Source of the DNA: Nostoc sp. CHAB 5844
GTDB lineage: Bacteria; Cyanobacteriota; Cyanobacteriia; Cyanobacteriales; Nostocaceae
Assembly: GCF_020829595.1 (NCBI RefSeq)
Contig: NZ_JAIVFW010000022.1
Coordinates: forward strand, 34,733 to 98,732
Reading direction: 5' to 3'
DNA length: 64,000 bases
The translations under genes were made by a program, and so were the position numbers. Below are positions 24,282-33,397 of this stretch, one piece after another. Numbering within the stretch: the stretch's first letter is position 1; each line of letters opens with the position of its first letter. Under the pieces are notes generated by a model. The model had not been told where the DNA came from. It made no database searches and was given only the letters and a program-made list of their open reading frames with translations.

Positions 24282-26213
24282 TTATTTTTTCTGCCATTTG
24301 CGGATTGCTTCTTGAGCATCTTCGTAAACAGATGTGACCTCTGGAACTAAGGTGGCTGTTGCAATTGCTGCTTGGGGATCACCTTCAGCAGCACGGCTTT
24401 TCGCCAGTTCTAAAATTTTTTCGCTCCATTTATTGATTGATTTTTGCGCCAAATCAAATCCTGGCTGACCTTGGGGGACTCGCTTGGCAACTTCAATCGC
24501 GCGATTATAAGTAGATGCTTGTCCTGGCTTAATTAAGGCATTAGCTGCATCTAACAAAGTTTTGTTAGCCAGATATTGCTTGGCTTCTTGTCGCCACTGC
24601 TTAATTGCTGCTTGCGCTTTGGGATAAAGCGATCCTTCTTTGCTGATTAATTGAGCCGCAGCGATCGCATTGGTGTATTGTCTTTGTTTAGCACGACCCT
24701 CAGCTAAATTGAGGATCATGTTGCTCCAAATATTGATATTTTCTTGCGCTTGTTCGTAAAGCGGTTCACCTGGCTGAATTTTACGCGCCGTAGCGATCGC
24801 TAAACTTAAGTCGGTGGCTTGAGTTTGTCTCAGAGACATTTTCGCCAAGTCTAATACTGCTTGATTTCGGTTCTTGGACTCGGAAAGAGAAGCTATTTGG
24901 GCATTGGACTGATTTTTTTGTGGCATTAACCGATCATCAGGCGAGGCCGATAACATTTCTCGACCGGCAACAAATTTTGCTTGATTGCGAAGAAAAACTA
25001 CTGTCACTAAAGCTACTATCAACATCGTTCCACCTCCCCAAAAGACGAACTGCTGCCACAATGAAGTGTTCGTCTTTTTCTCAGGCAAACGCGAGATGTA
25101 GGGTTGAGGAACATCTGGAATGAACCTACCTCCCATACCTGTCTCTGGCGAGGAAGTGGCTAATTGGGGTTGTTGATGCTGTTCTTTAGCTACTAAGTCT
25201 GGTGATTTAGATAGTTGTTGTTCTGCCAGAGTGTTTGACGACCTCAGCTGTGACGATTGCCCTCCAATAAAAGATTGTAGAGAAGAAGATTCTGCCCAAA
25301 TCCCGACTTGAGGAGAATTCTCTGGATTTTTTGGTGTTGGTGCTAAGGGGGGAGCAGCCAAAGCTACAGCAAAGTTTTCTTCTGGAAAAATACTTTCTTC
25401 TGCTTCAGTTGTCTCTAATTCATGAGGTGCAGCTTCAGTTGGTTCCAGCGTACCGGGAACTTCTGTAATGGCATGATTTACCTTTGGATACGGCAAAATG
25501 ACAGGGGGATCAGCAGGTATGATCGCTACTGGATTTTGTGTAGGCCGCCAATAGTGTTGGCATAATTCAGGCGTGAAAACATTTAAATAGCTGTCTAAAT
25601 CTGCCAAACGGCTGCCATGACCAGAACGCAAAGCTGCTAACAAGGCAGCGGTAAAAAATCCGTAACCTAGCTCACTACTTTCACGCGAAAATTCCTCTGG
25701 TTCGCAAGAAAGAATTGTTGCTAGTTGTAATTCTTGGGCTAGTTCGATGGTTTCTTGTCCAACGGTCGCGTCTGCTTGTGTACTGGAAGCGCGGTTAATA
25801 TCCAGCAGCACCAAAACATTTAGGTCGGTTAGTTGCAGGCTTTGCATCAGCGATCGCACTTCTATGGCAGTTTGCTGCACCAACTCTGGATTACCTGCCA
25901 CTGGCATTAGGTAATCTTGTCCTGCGTGGTTGACACCATAGCCGCTAAAGAAAAACCACAGATAATCGCCTGGTTGCCAACACGCCGCCGCCAAATCCTC
26001 CAGCAACAGCAGAATATTTTCTTTTGTGGGATAGGTAGATCGATCGCCAATCGGTGGCGAAGTGTCTGTCATCAATAGACAGCGTTGAGGTGTAAAACCA
26101 GCTTCTTGAACCAGAAAATCTTTTAACGCCTCGGCATCGGCTTGGGCGCAACGTAAAGGTTGAAAGAATTGATATTGATTGATGCCGATCGCGATCGCCC
26201 AGTAATTTGCCAT
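24282..26213 (-). CDS. Caspase-fold (orthocaspase-like) protein without His/Cys dyad
   Basis: 643 residues. N-terminal caspase p20-like domain (about 3-235): WAIAIGINQY opening strand, WFFFSGYGVN where active enzymes have SGHG, and VLLDINRAS where they have D-x-C-H-S-G. Thus the catalytic His is Tyr92 and the Cys is Asn140, a Y/N type described among cyanobacterial caspase homologues. A Pro/Glu-rich linker (about 250-380), one membrane span (about 388-408) and three helical TPR-like repeats (ending IWSN, IKQW, INKWSEKIL, IRKWQKK) follow. Likely a membrane-tethered pseudo-protease or binding scaffold rather than a protease. Confidence 0.88.
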   Translation of the reverse strand: MANYWAIAIGINQYQFFQPLRCAQADAEALKDFLVQEAGFTPQRCLLMTDTSPPIGDRSTYPTKENILLLLEDLAAACWQPGDYLWFFFSGYGVNHAGQDYLMPVAGNPELVQQTAIEVRSLMQSLQLTDLNVLVLLDINRASSTQADATVGQETIELAQELQLATILSCEPEEFSRESSELGYGFFTAALLAALRSGHGSRLADLDSYLNVFTPELCQHYWRPTQNPVAIIPADPPVILPYPKVNHAITEVPGTLEPTEAAPHELETTEAEESIFPEENFAVALAAPPLAPTPKNPENSPQVGIWAESSSLQSFIGGQSSQLRSSNTLAEQQLSKSPDLVAKEQHQQPQLATSSPETGMGGRFIPDVPQPYISRLPEKKTNTSLWQQFVFWGGGTMLIVALVTVVFLRNQAKFVAGREMLSASPDDRLMPQKNQSNAQIASLSESKNRNQAVLDLAKMSLRQTQATDLSLAIATARKIQPGEPLYEQAQENINIWSNMILNLAEGRAKQRQYTNAIAAAQLISKEGSLYPKAQAAIKQWRQEAKQYLANKTLLDAANALIKPGQASTYNRAIEVAKRVPQGQPGFDLAQKSINKWSEKILELAKSRAAEGDPQAAIATATLVPEVTSVYEDAQEAIRKWQKK

Positions 26214-26411
26214 CCGCTCTTTGTAGGTTGTGGTTGACTTGCCTAAAATTGCGGTTGGCTTTGCTGAAAAAACAAAGCTAACCTATGTCTTATAGTCTAG
26301 GAGTTTCTGATTGAACTCTATAAACTAAGTAATTTTTATTGCCTTTAATTTCAGTAAAAATTCTCAGACAATTTCAATTACAGGCCATTAATAGTAAGGA
26401 GCTTTAAGGTT

Positions 26412-26921
26412 ATGACCAGGAATGTTGCTTACCAACTATCATCGATCATTCCCTGTTTATTTATTAGCCAAGTTGCCAAAAAAATCCGGATATTTCCCTT
26501 AATATTTTTGCTCTTTTCGTCTCTACCTGTATGGATTGTGGCAGAAGCAATTGCACCGCAGATGGTAAGAGCTTACACCGCCAGAGTTGACTTAATTATT
26601 GATAGATTACCGGATGAAAACTATGAAACTACACTGCACAGAGCCGAAGCAACAGCCAGAGCAGCCGCGCAACGCAGTTTTGACCAGGATATATTAGCTA
26701 CAGATGTATCGATTATCGTTTCCGTACAAAGTTACGGTGCGATCGCGCCAATTTTGTCCTTAGAAGTTAGCCGTCCCCAATGGCGTTCTCGTCCTGATGC
26801 TCAACGTTGGGCAACTTACTTTAAAACAGCGCGATCGCTTTTATTCTTTGAAAAAACCCCAACCAACCCCGTTAATATCCCTCCTATTACCACAGTTGCA
26901 CCAGCAGCTACCACACCATGA
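26412..26921 (+). CDS. Conserved hypothetical protein with N-terminal membrane segment
   Basis: 169 residues. A hydrophobic segment at about 28-50 (IFPLIFLLFSSLPVWIVAEA) acts as signal or anchor; the rest is a small alpha/beta domain (ARVDLIIDRLPDENYETTLH, then VSIIVSVQSYGAIAPILSLE) and a Pro/Thr-rich tail. I recognise no family. The start ATG follows AGGAGCTTTAAGGTT with AGGAG 10 nt upstream. It is divergent from the caspase-fold gene, 198 bp apart. Confidence 0.7.
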   Translation: MTRNVAYQLSSIIPCLFISQVAKKIRIFPLIFLLFSSLPVWIVAEAIAPQMVRAYTARVDLIIDRLPDENYETTLHRAEATARAAAQRSFDQDILATDVSIIVSVQSYGAIAPILSLEVSRPQWRSRPDAQRWATYFKTARSLLFFEKTPTNPVNIPPITTVAPAATTP

Positions 26922-27047
26922 CAAGAAAGTGCTGAGTCAAAATACTAGTTCCTAGCCTCTAATGAAACTCGTTATGGGAATACCATTGCAGATACCAATA
27001 GATGACTTAGAATAGAAAGGTTGTCAAAAATTGCGATATCCGCTACT

Positions 27048-27221
27048 ATGGCTGTCCCTAAGAAGAAAACTTCCAAATCTAAACGTGATAAACGTCGAGC
27101 TACTTGGAGACGTAAAGCTGCTGTTGAAGCTCAAAAAGCTCTCTCCCTTGGCAAGTCAATTTTGACTGGACGTTCCACATTTATATATCCTACGGCTGAA
27201 GACGAGGAAGAAGAATCATAA
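27048..27221 (+). CDS. rpmF: 50S ribosomal protein L32
   Basis: 57 residues beginning [20 protein letters not shown], the canonical L32 start, with a C-terminal acidic tail (EDEEEES) typical of cyanobacteria. The frame is open 9 codons upstream but ATG 27048 gives the conserved N-terminus. Cys residues of zinc-type L32 are absent, which is normal for cyanobacterial L32. Single gene here. Confidence 0.96.
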   Translation: MAVPKKKTSKSKRDKRRATWRRKAAVEAQKALSLGKSILTGRSTFIYPTAEDEEEES

Positions 27222-27257
27222 TTTCCAATTTGGGAAAAACATTAGCATCACCGAAGA

Positions 27258-27290
27258 TTTGAGCGGTGACTTCTACCGCTCAGGCTTTTC
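27258..27290 (+). terminator. Likely rpmF terminator
   Basis: Stem TGAGCGGT (27260-27267) / ACCGCTCA (27275-27282), then GGCTTTT. The T run is short, so efficiency is uncertain. Confidence 0.5.
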
Positions 27291-27531
27291 GGCAGTTTAT
27301 CACAAGTGTTTCCTAAATTGTCTGAATAAATTAACAATGATACGTAGTGTGCAGAAACTAATCTGGTAAAAAAATCGGTAATGAATAATCAGGAAAATCC
27401 ATTATCCATTACCTCTTACCCATGACTGATGATCAGATAATCATAATCAAACAGTAAAGTATCTGGATATCCTAACGATTAGGTGTTCAGCAAAATTAAT
27501 ATTTATTTCTCTTCCTGAGTCTATAGCAATC

Positions 27532-27590
27532 CTAAATCATTCGTGAACAACAAGATCCCCGACTTCTTTGAGAAGTCGGGGATCTGAGAT
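27532..27590. repeat. GATCCCCGACTTCTT palindrome with flank, copy 3
   Basis: The 33-bp palindrome at 27553-27585 preceded by CTAAATCATTCGTGAACAAC; with the arm this matches the reverse complement of 20621-20664 over 37 bases. It lies 38 bp before the Mo-oxidoreductase gene. The rest of the 402-bp gap after rpmF shows no gene. Confidence 0.9.
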
Positions 27591-27623
27591 ACTCGATTTT
27601 CAAACATCAAATTTGCTGAGAGT

Positions 27624-28223
27624 ATGTTAGGAAAGTTTTTTCAGAAACCAGATAAAGAACAGGGAGAACGTGTCCCTCCAGGACAACACCTAGCTAAGGG
27701 TTTTCCTGTATTAACCTATGGTGCAACACCCCAAGTCAATATGGAAGAGTGGGAATTTCGAGTTTGGGGTTTAGCCAAACCTGCTGTCTTTTCTTGGTCA
27801 GATTTTATGGCGCTACCACAGCACGAATTTACAGCAGATTTCCACTGTGTCACCCGTTGGTCGAAGTTGGATGTCAAGTGGACTGGTGTTAAGGTGACAG
27901 ACTTCATGAATTTGATAGAGGTTGAGCCAGAGGTAGCCCATGTGATGGAACATTGCTATGGCGGCTACACTACTAATATCGCAATGGAAGACTTTGTCCG
28001 CGAAGAAAATTTCTTTGCTTTCCAATTATTTGGTGAGCCGTTACCCGCAGAACACGGTGGCCCAATGCGGTTAGTTGTACCTCATCTCTACGCTTGGAAA
28101 AGTGCCAAGTGGATTAACGGTTTAGAATTTCTGAATCAAGAAGAACTAGGTTTTTGGGAACGCAACGGCTACCACCGCCGAGGTGAACCTTGGGCTGAAG
28201 AACGCTATAGCGGTGGTTTTTGA
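27624..28223 (+). CDS. Sulfite-oxidase-like molybdopterin protein (YuiH type)
   Basis: 199 residues, a minimal oxidoreductase molybdopterin-binding domain. Cys75 in FHCVTRWSKLD is the expected Mo ligand; HGGPMRLVVPHLYAWKSAKW is the conserved C-terminal cofactor-pocket block. It lacks the heme and dimerisation domains of true sulfite oxidases and has no Tat signal, so it is a cytoplasmic member of the YuiH-like group, electron partner and substrate unknown. The gene ends 12 bp before a palindrome shared with the convergent aldehyde dehydrogenase gene. Confidence 0.88.
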   Translation: MLGKFFQKPDKEQGERVPPGQHLAKGFPVLTYGATPQVNMEEWEFRVWGLAKPAVFSWSDFMALPQHEFTADFHCVTRWSKLDVKWTGVKVTDFMNLIEVEPEVAHVMEHCYGGYTTNIAMEDFVREENFFAFQLFGEPLPAEHGGPMRLVVPHLYAWKSAKWINGLEFLNQEELGFWERNGYHRRGEPWAEERYSGGF

Positions 28224-28234
28224 TTTGACGATTT

Positions 28235-28263
28235 TGTAGAGACGTTGCATTGCAACGTCTCTA
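28235..28263. repeat. GTAGAGACGTTGCA palindrome, copy 2, giving a stop codon
   Basis: Same palindrome as 15382-15412, sitting between two convergent genes. Its last three bases CTA are the TAG stop (minus strand) of the aldehyde dehydrogenase gene. Possibly a bidirectional terminator. Confidence 0.9.
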
Positions 28264-29643
28264 TTTAATTAGTCGCTTCAAGAAGGATAATTTGTCTTGA
28301 TATGGAGCGTAGCGCCATTTTAAATCCAGCCAAAAGGAGTTGCGTAGTACACTTTTATGGTGGGAAAAGGTGTCAAAACCAGCCTTGCCATGATAGTTAC
28401 CAATACCACTATCGCCTACACCACCAAAAGGTAAAGATGAGACACCAACGTGCATTACTGTGTCGTTAATACAAACACCGCCAGAGGAGGTTTCTTGTAA
28501 AACTCGCTGTTGCAGGTTTTTGTTTTGAGAGAATAAGTATAAAGCTAAGGGTTTTGGTTTGGAATTAATTAAGGCGATCGCTTCTGTAATATCTGTATAT
28601 TCAATTACAGGTAAAATTGGGCCAAAAATCTCTTCTTGCATCACAGGGTCTGTTAAGGAGACTTGATCAATTATTGTGGGAGCAATGTAGCGTTCTTCTA
28701 GTTTGCTTTCTCCACCAACAACAATTTCTCCTTGATTGAGAAGATTAATTAACCGTTCACAATGTTTTTGACTGATAATCCTGGCATAATCAGCACTATT
28801 TTTTGGATTATTTCCATAAAATTCTGTGATAGTTTTTTTCAAGCCATTAAGTAAATCTTGTTTGATTTTTTTATCAACTAACAAATAGTCAGGTGCAACA
28901 CAAGTTTGTCCAGCATTAATAAATTTTCCCCAAGTAATCCGTCTCGTTGTGTGTTCTAAATTGACATCAGCATCGACAATACAAGGGCTTTTGCCACCTA
29001 ATTCTAAAGTAACTGGGGTGAGGTGTTTTGCTGCTGCTTCCATGATAATTTTGCCGACGGCTGTACCACCGGTAAAAAAGATATGGTCAAACTTTTCTGC
29101 AAGCAGCTTTTGGCTAACTTCTACACCACCTTCGACTACAGTAATAAACTCTGGCTCGAAATATTTAGCCATCATCTGGGCTAACAAACTAGAGGTAGCA
29201 GGTGCAATTTCCGATGGCTTGAGAATTGAGCAATTGCCTGCGGCGATCGCACCTACTAAGGGTGCGATAATTAAATTGAAGGGATAGTTCCAAGGGCCGA
29301 TAATTAAAACTACTCCTAAAGGTTCGGCATAAATTTTAGCTGAGTAAGAAAAAAAGTCTAAGGAAACTTCTGCTTTTTGAGGTTTAGTCCATGAGTGGAG
29401 ATTTTTGATAGCATAATCAATTTCTTTGATCGCGCTAATTTCTGTTGCGTAAGTCTCGAATTCTGGTTTATATAAATCTGCTTGTAAAGCTTGGACAATA
29501 GCTGTTTCGTTTTCAACTATCGCTTGCTTAAGAGTTCTAAGTTTTTCTATACGAAAAGTTATATCTTTCGTTTTCCCAGTTTGGAAAAATTCACGTTGCT
29601 TGTGAATAATCTCAGTAATGTTAGATAATTCAGCAGTAATCAT
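28261..29643 (-). CDS. Aldehyde dehydrogenase, ALDH3-like (fatty aldehyde type)
   Basis: 460 residues. NAD(P)-dependent oxidation of aldehydes: [20 protein letters not shown] cofactor-side block, catalytic base Glu214 (LELGGKSP) and nucleophile Cys248 ([11 protein letters not shown]). The length, PWNYP and absence of a signal fit class-3 enzymes; in cyanobacteria the homologue converts fatty aldehydes to fatty acids (AldE), which is a likely role. A hydrophobic/basic C-terminus ([10 protein letters not shown]) may contact membrane. Convergent with the Mo-oxidoreductase; stop codon lies in a shared palindrome. Confidence 0.92.
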   Translation of the reverse strand: MITAELSNITEIIHKQREFFQTGKTKDITFRIEKLRTLKQAIVENETAIVQALQADLYKPEFETYATEISAIKEIDYAIKNLHSWTKPQKAEVSLDFFSYSAKIYAEPLGVVLIIGPWNYPFNLIIAPLVGAIAAGNCSILKPSEIAPATSSLLAQMMAKYFEPEFITVVEGGVEVSQKLLAEKFDHIFFTGGTAVGKIIMEAAAKHLTPVTLELGGKSPCIVDADVNLEHTTRRITWGKFINAGQTCVAPDYLLVDKKIKQDLLNGLKKTITEFYGNNPKNSADYARIISQKHCERLINLLNQGEIVVGGESKLEERYIAPTIIDQVSLTDPVMQEEIFGPILPVIEYTDITEAIALINSKPKPLALYLFSQNKNLQQRVLQETSSGGVCINDTVMHVGVSSLPFGGVGDSGIGNYHGKAGFDTFSHHKSVLRNSFWLDLKWRYAPYQDKLSFLKRLIK

Positions 29644-29757
29644 TATGTTATCCTCTGTAAGAGTTTTTTTAATAAAAATCTATTTTAACAAATAAAATAT
29701 TTTTAATTTTTATTAAAAATTAAAAGCTATTTTTTTATAATTAACCTAAATAAAATA

Positions 29758-29935
29758 GGACTTACGCACAGGTTACGGAAAATCGAACCACAGAGACGCA
29801 GAGAACCCAGTGCGTTGGGGAGACAGTGCTGTGGGTGGGTTTCCCGACTTGAGGCAACTGTCGTCGGCTCTGCCGACTTGAAGCAACTGGCGCGACACAG
29901 AGGAATGAGAGTTTGAGAGGTTTTTGCGTCAGTCC
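29758..29935. mobile_element. MITE-like element with GGACTTACGCA ends and nested insert
   Basis: Terminal inverted repeats GGACTTACGCA (29758-29768) and TGCGTCAGTCC (29925-29935), one mismatch, flanked on both sides by TA (29756-29757, 29936-29937), as expected for IS630/Tc1-type target duplication. The middle holds an ACAGAGACGCAGAG repeat interrupted by a CCAGTGCGTTGGGG...CAACTGGCGCG element of the family at 12305-12549. No ORF inside. A second element with these ends is at 59107-59195. Confidence 0.75.
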
Positions 29936-30007
29936 TATAAAAAATAATAAATTACAAGTTAAGCAATCAAAATCTTACATAACTTATAATTTATCATTCA
30001 TTATTCT

Positions 30008-31153
30008 TTAAGGTTTAAATGGTAAACGTACAATAAATTCACTACCTTTACCTAATACGGAATTGACACTAATCTGCCCTTGATGTGCCTCGACAATCCG
30101 ACGAGATAGATACAATCCTAAACCGCTGCCAGAACTTTTGTGGCTGCCTTGGCGAAATCGTTGAAACAATGTGCTTTGTTCTTCAGGCGGAATGCCTGAA
30201 CCAGTATCGGCTACCACAATATTAATATAGTCACTGCTAGGGATAGATGACGAAACTCCAGAGGAGGAAATTTCGTGATTTTCTTGTACAGGCGAGAGAC
30301 TAACTGCTACATAGCCAGATTCAGTAAATTTGATCGCATTACCTATCAGGTTAGTTAACAGACGATGCAGTTCTAAGCGATCGCCCATAATGTTAGTGGG
30401 AGTTAATTCTTCAGCGTAATCTCGTTTGATTGTCAGTGCTTTAGCTTGTGCTAAGGGTGTTAATTCTCCTACAACTTCTTCGACTAACTGCTTTAAATCA
30501 ACTGGTTGAAATGCCAGGGTTTTACGCCCAGCTTCAAACCGATAAACTTCTAGTAAGGTATTCACCATCGACAGCAAGTTAGCATTGCTACGCGCCATAA
30601 TGGTGAGTGCTTCTTGCATTTGCGGTGATAATTTACCTAAAGCACCTTGCTCAAACAGCATTAACATTCTATCTGCGGCAACTAGAGGAGTACGTAAGTC
30701 ATGGGTGAGACGGGAAACAAAATCTTCTCGCTGACGGGCAATTTCATCACGTTCATCCATACTATGCTTTAGCCGCAGGAGCGATCGCACTCTTGCCATT
30801 AATTCATCTACCGTCACAGGTTTACGAATAAAATCATCAGCGCCCAAATCTAAGCCATGTGCGACGTTGGGTGCATCGTGAGCCGTAATTAACAGAATTG
30901 GAATGTATTGCTGCAAGTTCATCTCTCCACGGATGCGCTTGGTGACTTCATAGCCATCCATTCCTGGCATCATTAAATCCAGCAATACTAAGTCGCAAAG
31001 AGATGCTTCTAATTGTGCTAACGCTACAATACCGTTTTCAGCGGTGCTAACTATATAACCTTCTTCCTCTAGTATGGTTTTAATTAAAAAAACATTATCT
31101 GGAGAATCATCAACAACTAAAATTTTGTCAGGGCGAGGCGATAGTGAACTCAT
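30008..31153 (-). CDS. Receiver-histidine kinase hybrid
   Basis: 381 residues. N-terminal receiver (about 9-125) with DDS pocket, Asp59 in LVLLDLMMPGMDG and Lys111 in FIRKP; a short helical linker; HisKA with His151 (RLTHDLRTPL); HATPase with IGNAIKFTE, DTGSGI and GSGLGLYLSRRI. No sensor or membrane domain, so input comes through phosphorylation of the receiver or through a partner; this order (receiver first) is common in cyanobacterial phosphorelays. No partner gene is adjacent. The preceding 364 bp towards the aldehyde dehydrogenase contain only the MITE-like element. Confidence 0.92.
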   Translation of the reverse strand: MSSLSPRPDKILVVDDSPDNVFLIKTILEEEGYIVSTAENGIVALAQLEASLCDLVLLDLMMPGMDGYEVTKRIRGEMNLQQYIPILLITAHDAPNVAHGLDLGADDFIRKPVTVDELMARVRSLLRLKHSMDERDEIARQREDFVSRLTHDLRTPLVAADRMLMLFEQGALGKLSPQMQEALTIMARSNANLLSMVNTLLEVYRFEAGRKTLAFQPVDLKQLVEEVVGELTPLAQAKALTIKRDYAEELTPTNIMGDRLELHRLLTNLIGNAIKFTESGYVAVSLSPVQENHEISSSGVSSSIPSSDYINIVVADTGSGIPPEEQSTLFQRFRQGSHKSSGSGLGLYLSRRIVEAHQGQISVNSVLGKGSEFIVRLPFKP

Positions 31154-31473
31154 GTGTGAGGAAAGTTGCGGGTAGATGTGAGTTTTTCGGCGAAACTGCT
31201 ATATTGCTACCACTTTTTGGTTATTTGGTTTTTAGCTTACATTCCGCCATATAAAGTGGCACAGTCAACGATTTTACTTGAAATGTAGAAAATTAAAAGT
31301 CAGTTAAATCAATAGTTACAGCTTTGGTAACAGCGATCGCTACATTTAAAGCAAATCTCTGGTGAATGATTTTTGTTATCATCCTCAGATAATATTTATT
31401 ATCAGGCTGCTAAATATAGCAAGCAAAAAATTCCTATTAAAATTCCTGTTAAAAGATATAAGTTTTTTATATG

Positions 31474-31522
31474 AAAAATATCCGGCTATGAGACTAATCT
31501 AGTTCAATAGCCGGATATTTTG
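31474..31522 (-). terminator. purF terminator
   Basis: 15-bp perfect stem AAAATATCCGGCTAT (31475-31489) / ATAGCCGGATATTTT (31507-31521), followed on the minus strand by TTTTTCAT. The remainder of the 468-bp gap (31154-31621) shows no gene. Confidence 0.8.
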
Positions 31523-31591
31523 AAGAAGAATACAGAATTCAGAATCAGGTATGAGCCTTATCGCTCTAGTAAAGCTCGGTATATATCCTCA

Positions 31592-31632
31592 TTTCAGACT
31601 TCAGACTTCAAACTTCAGACTTCAGACTTCAG
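31592..31632. repeat. ACTTCAG heptamer array overlapping the end of purF
   Basis: About six ACTTCAG-type heptamers. The array encodes the last residues and the TGA stop of purF. The same heptamer occurs at about 1117-1137, 36072-36097, 57768-57785 and 61086-61113. Confidence 0.85.
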
Positions 31633-33109
31633 CTACTACCTTCTCTAAAATCAATTTAGAGCGTTTTACTTGTTCAGGAATGGCGACTGGGTAATCTCCA
31701 GTAAAGCAGGCAGAACAAAAACTATTGGTATCTTCTCCTGTAGCTGTGAGCATTCCTTCCCAACTGAGATAGGCGAGGGAGTCTACTTCCAATTGCTTGG
31801 CAATTTCTTCAACTGACTTGGTAGCAGCAATTAGCTGATCTTGACTGTCAGTATCAATGCCATAGAAGCAAGGATGAGTCACAGGTGGAGAAGAAATTCG
31901 CATATGTACTTCCGTTGCGCCTGCATCACGCAAAGCTTTGACTAGTTTACGGCTAGTAGTACCCCGCACAATCGAATCATCCACAATCACGACTCGTTTA
32001 CCCGCAAGCACATCTTTCAGGGGGTTGAGTTTCATGCGGATACCCGACTCGCGCATATGTTGGGTTGGTTGAATAAAGGTTCGCCCTACGTAGCGATTTT
32101 TAATCAATCCTTCACCGTAGGGAACACCTGAAGCTTGGGAAAATCCAATGGCGGCGGGGATACCGGAATCAGGCACACCAAAAACAATATCAGCTTCGAC
32201 AGCAGATTCGGTGGCTAGTTGCCTTCCTAAGCGCATCCGATAGCTATATAAACTCTCGTTGTGCATAACGCTATCAGGACGAGCAAAATAAATCATTTCA
32301 AAGATACACAATTTACGTTGCGGCTGTTGGCTCCAGTGGTAAGAAGCCAAACCTTCTTCAGTAATCCAAACTAACTCTCCTGGTTCTACATCTCGCAGGT
32401 ATTCAGCGCCAATAATGTCTAAACCGCAAGTTTCAGAAGACAATACGTAACGGATTGGATTACTACCGACTGTCCCAATCACCAGAGGACGAATACCATT
32501 AGGATCACGTGTACCCATAATCCCACTCGGTGTACCAATGACTAAACTAAAGGCTCCTTGACAGCGGTGAAACGCTTGAATTGCACCATCTAACCAGTCT
32601 GCACCAGCATTGATTGCTTCGGCGATCGCAAAGGCAATCATTTCTGAGTCTGTGGTAGTTACCAAGTTAAAATTACTCTTGAGTAATTCTTCTCGTAACT
32701 GTGTTGTATTGACAAGATTCCCATTATGTGCAAGCGCAATTGAGCCTAAGCGAGTTTCCACCACAGCAGGTTGAGCGTTGACTCTGCGACTAGAACCAGT
32801 GGTGGAATAACGAGTGTGACCAACAGCTAAGTCACCAGGCAACTCCTGCAATATAGACTCGTTGAATACTTGAGACACCAAGCCCATATCTTTGTGCAGA
32901 TAGACTTGTGTACCCTCAAAAGTGGCAATCCCAGCTGATTCTTGACCCCGATGCTGAAGGGCATACAATCCAAAATAGGTCAGTTTAGCAACGTCTTCTC
33001 CTGGTGCATAAAGTCCAAAGACACCGCAAGCTTCTTCTGGCTTGTCAGGACGATTTTCTTGACTATGAGTTGGGTATTCATCCGAAGTGACGGAATGGAT
33101 AGGAATCAT
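31622..33109 (-). CDS. purF: Amidophosphoribosyltransferase
   Basis: 495 residues; first committed step of purine synthesis (PRPP plus glutamine to phosphoribosylamine). The N-terminal glutaminase nucleophile is Cys28 in EACGVFGLY after a 27-residue propeptide that should be removed; the PRPP-binding loop VVIVDDSIVRGTTS and Fe-S-type Cys residues (CFYGID, FCSACF) mark the Bacillus-type enzyme. Its last codons lie in a heptamer array. It follows purL on the same strand with 288 bp between, so the two may be cotranscribed. Confidence 0.96.
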   Translation of the reverse strand: MIPIHSVTSDEYPTHSQENRPDKPEEACGVFGLYAPGEDVAKLTYFGLYALQHRGQESAGIATFEGTQVYLHKDMGLVSQVFNESILQELPGDLAVGHTRYSTTGSSRRVNAQPAVVETRLGSIALAHNGNLVNTTQLREELLKSNFNLVTTTDSEMIAFAIAEAINAGADWLDGAIQAFHRCQGAFSLVIGTPSGIMGTRDPNGIRPLVIGTVGSNPIRYVLSSETCGLDIIGAEYLRDVEPGELVWITEEGLASYHWSQQPQRKLCIFEMIYFARPDSVMHNESLYSYRMRLGRQLATESAVEADIVFGVPDSGIPAAIGFSQASGVPYGEGLIKNRYVGRTFIQPTQHMRESGIRMKLNPLKDVLAGKRVVIVDDSIVRGTTSRKLVKALRDAGATEVHMRISSPPVTHPCFYGIDTDSQDQLIAATKSVEEIAKQLEVDSLAYLSWEGMLTATGEDTNSFCSACFTGDYPVAIPEQVKRSKLILEKVVAEV

Positions 33110-33397
33110 GCTGGCTTTGCTCCTGGTGGGGGTGTCAACGCAAATTACTAGTTCGTAATTCGTAATTCGTAATTAAATCAAGGGTTAGAGGAAGCAACCT
33201 CTAGAGGTTGTTTTGTTACGGGTAGAGCTTAAATCTCCACCATAATATAATTACGAATTGTTAAGTCACTGGGATTATAGCTGTAGGTGGTTACTTGTTC
33301 TTAACAAATCTTTAACCACTTATTAAAAGAGTACCTTAAGAAGTATGAAGTATGAAGTGTGAAATTTTAGACTTCAGATTTCACTCTTTATACTTTT

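Noticed and set aside
24282..26213. Active metacaspase
   Set aside because: Both catalytic residues are replaced (Tyr92, Asn140).
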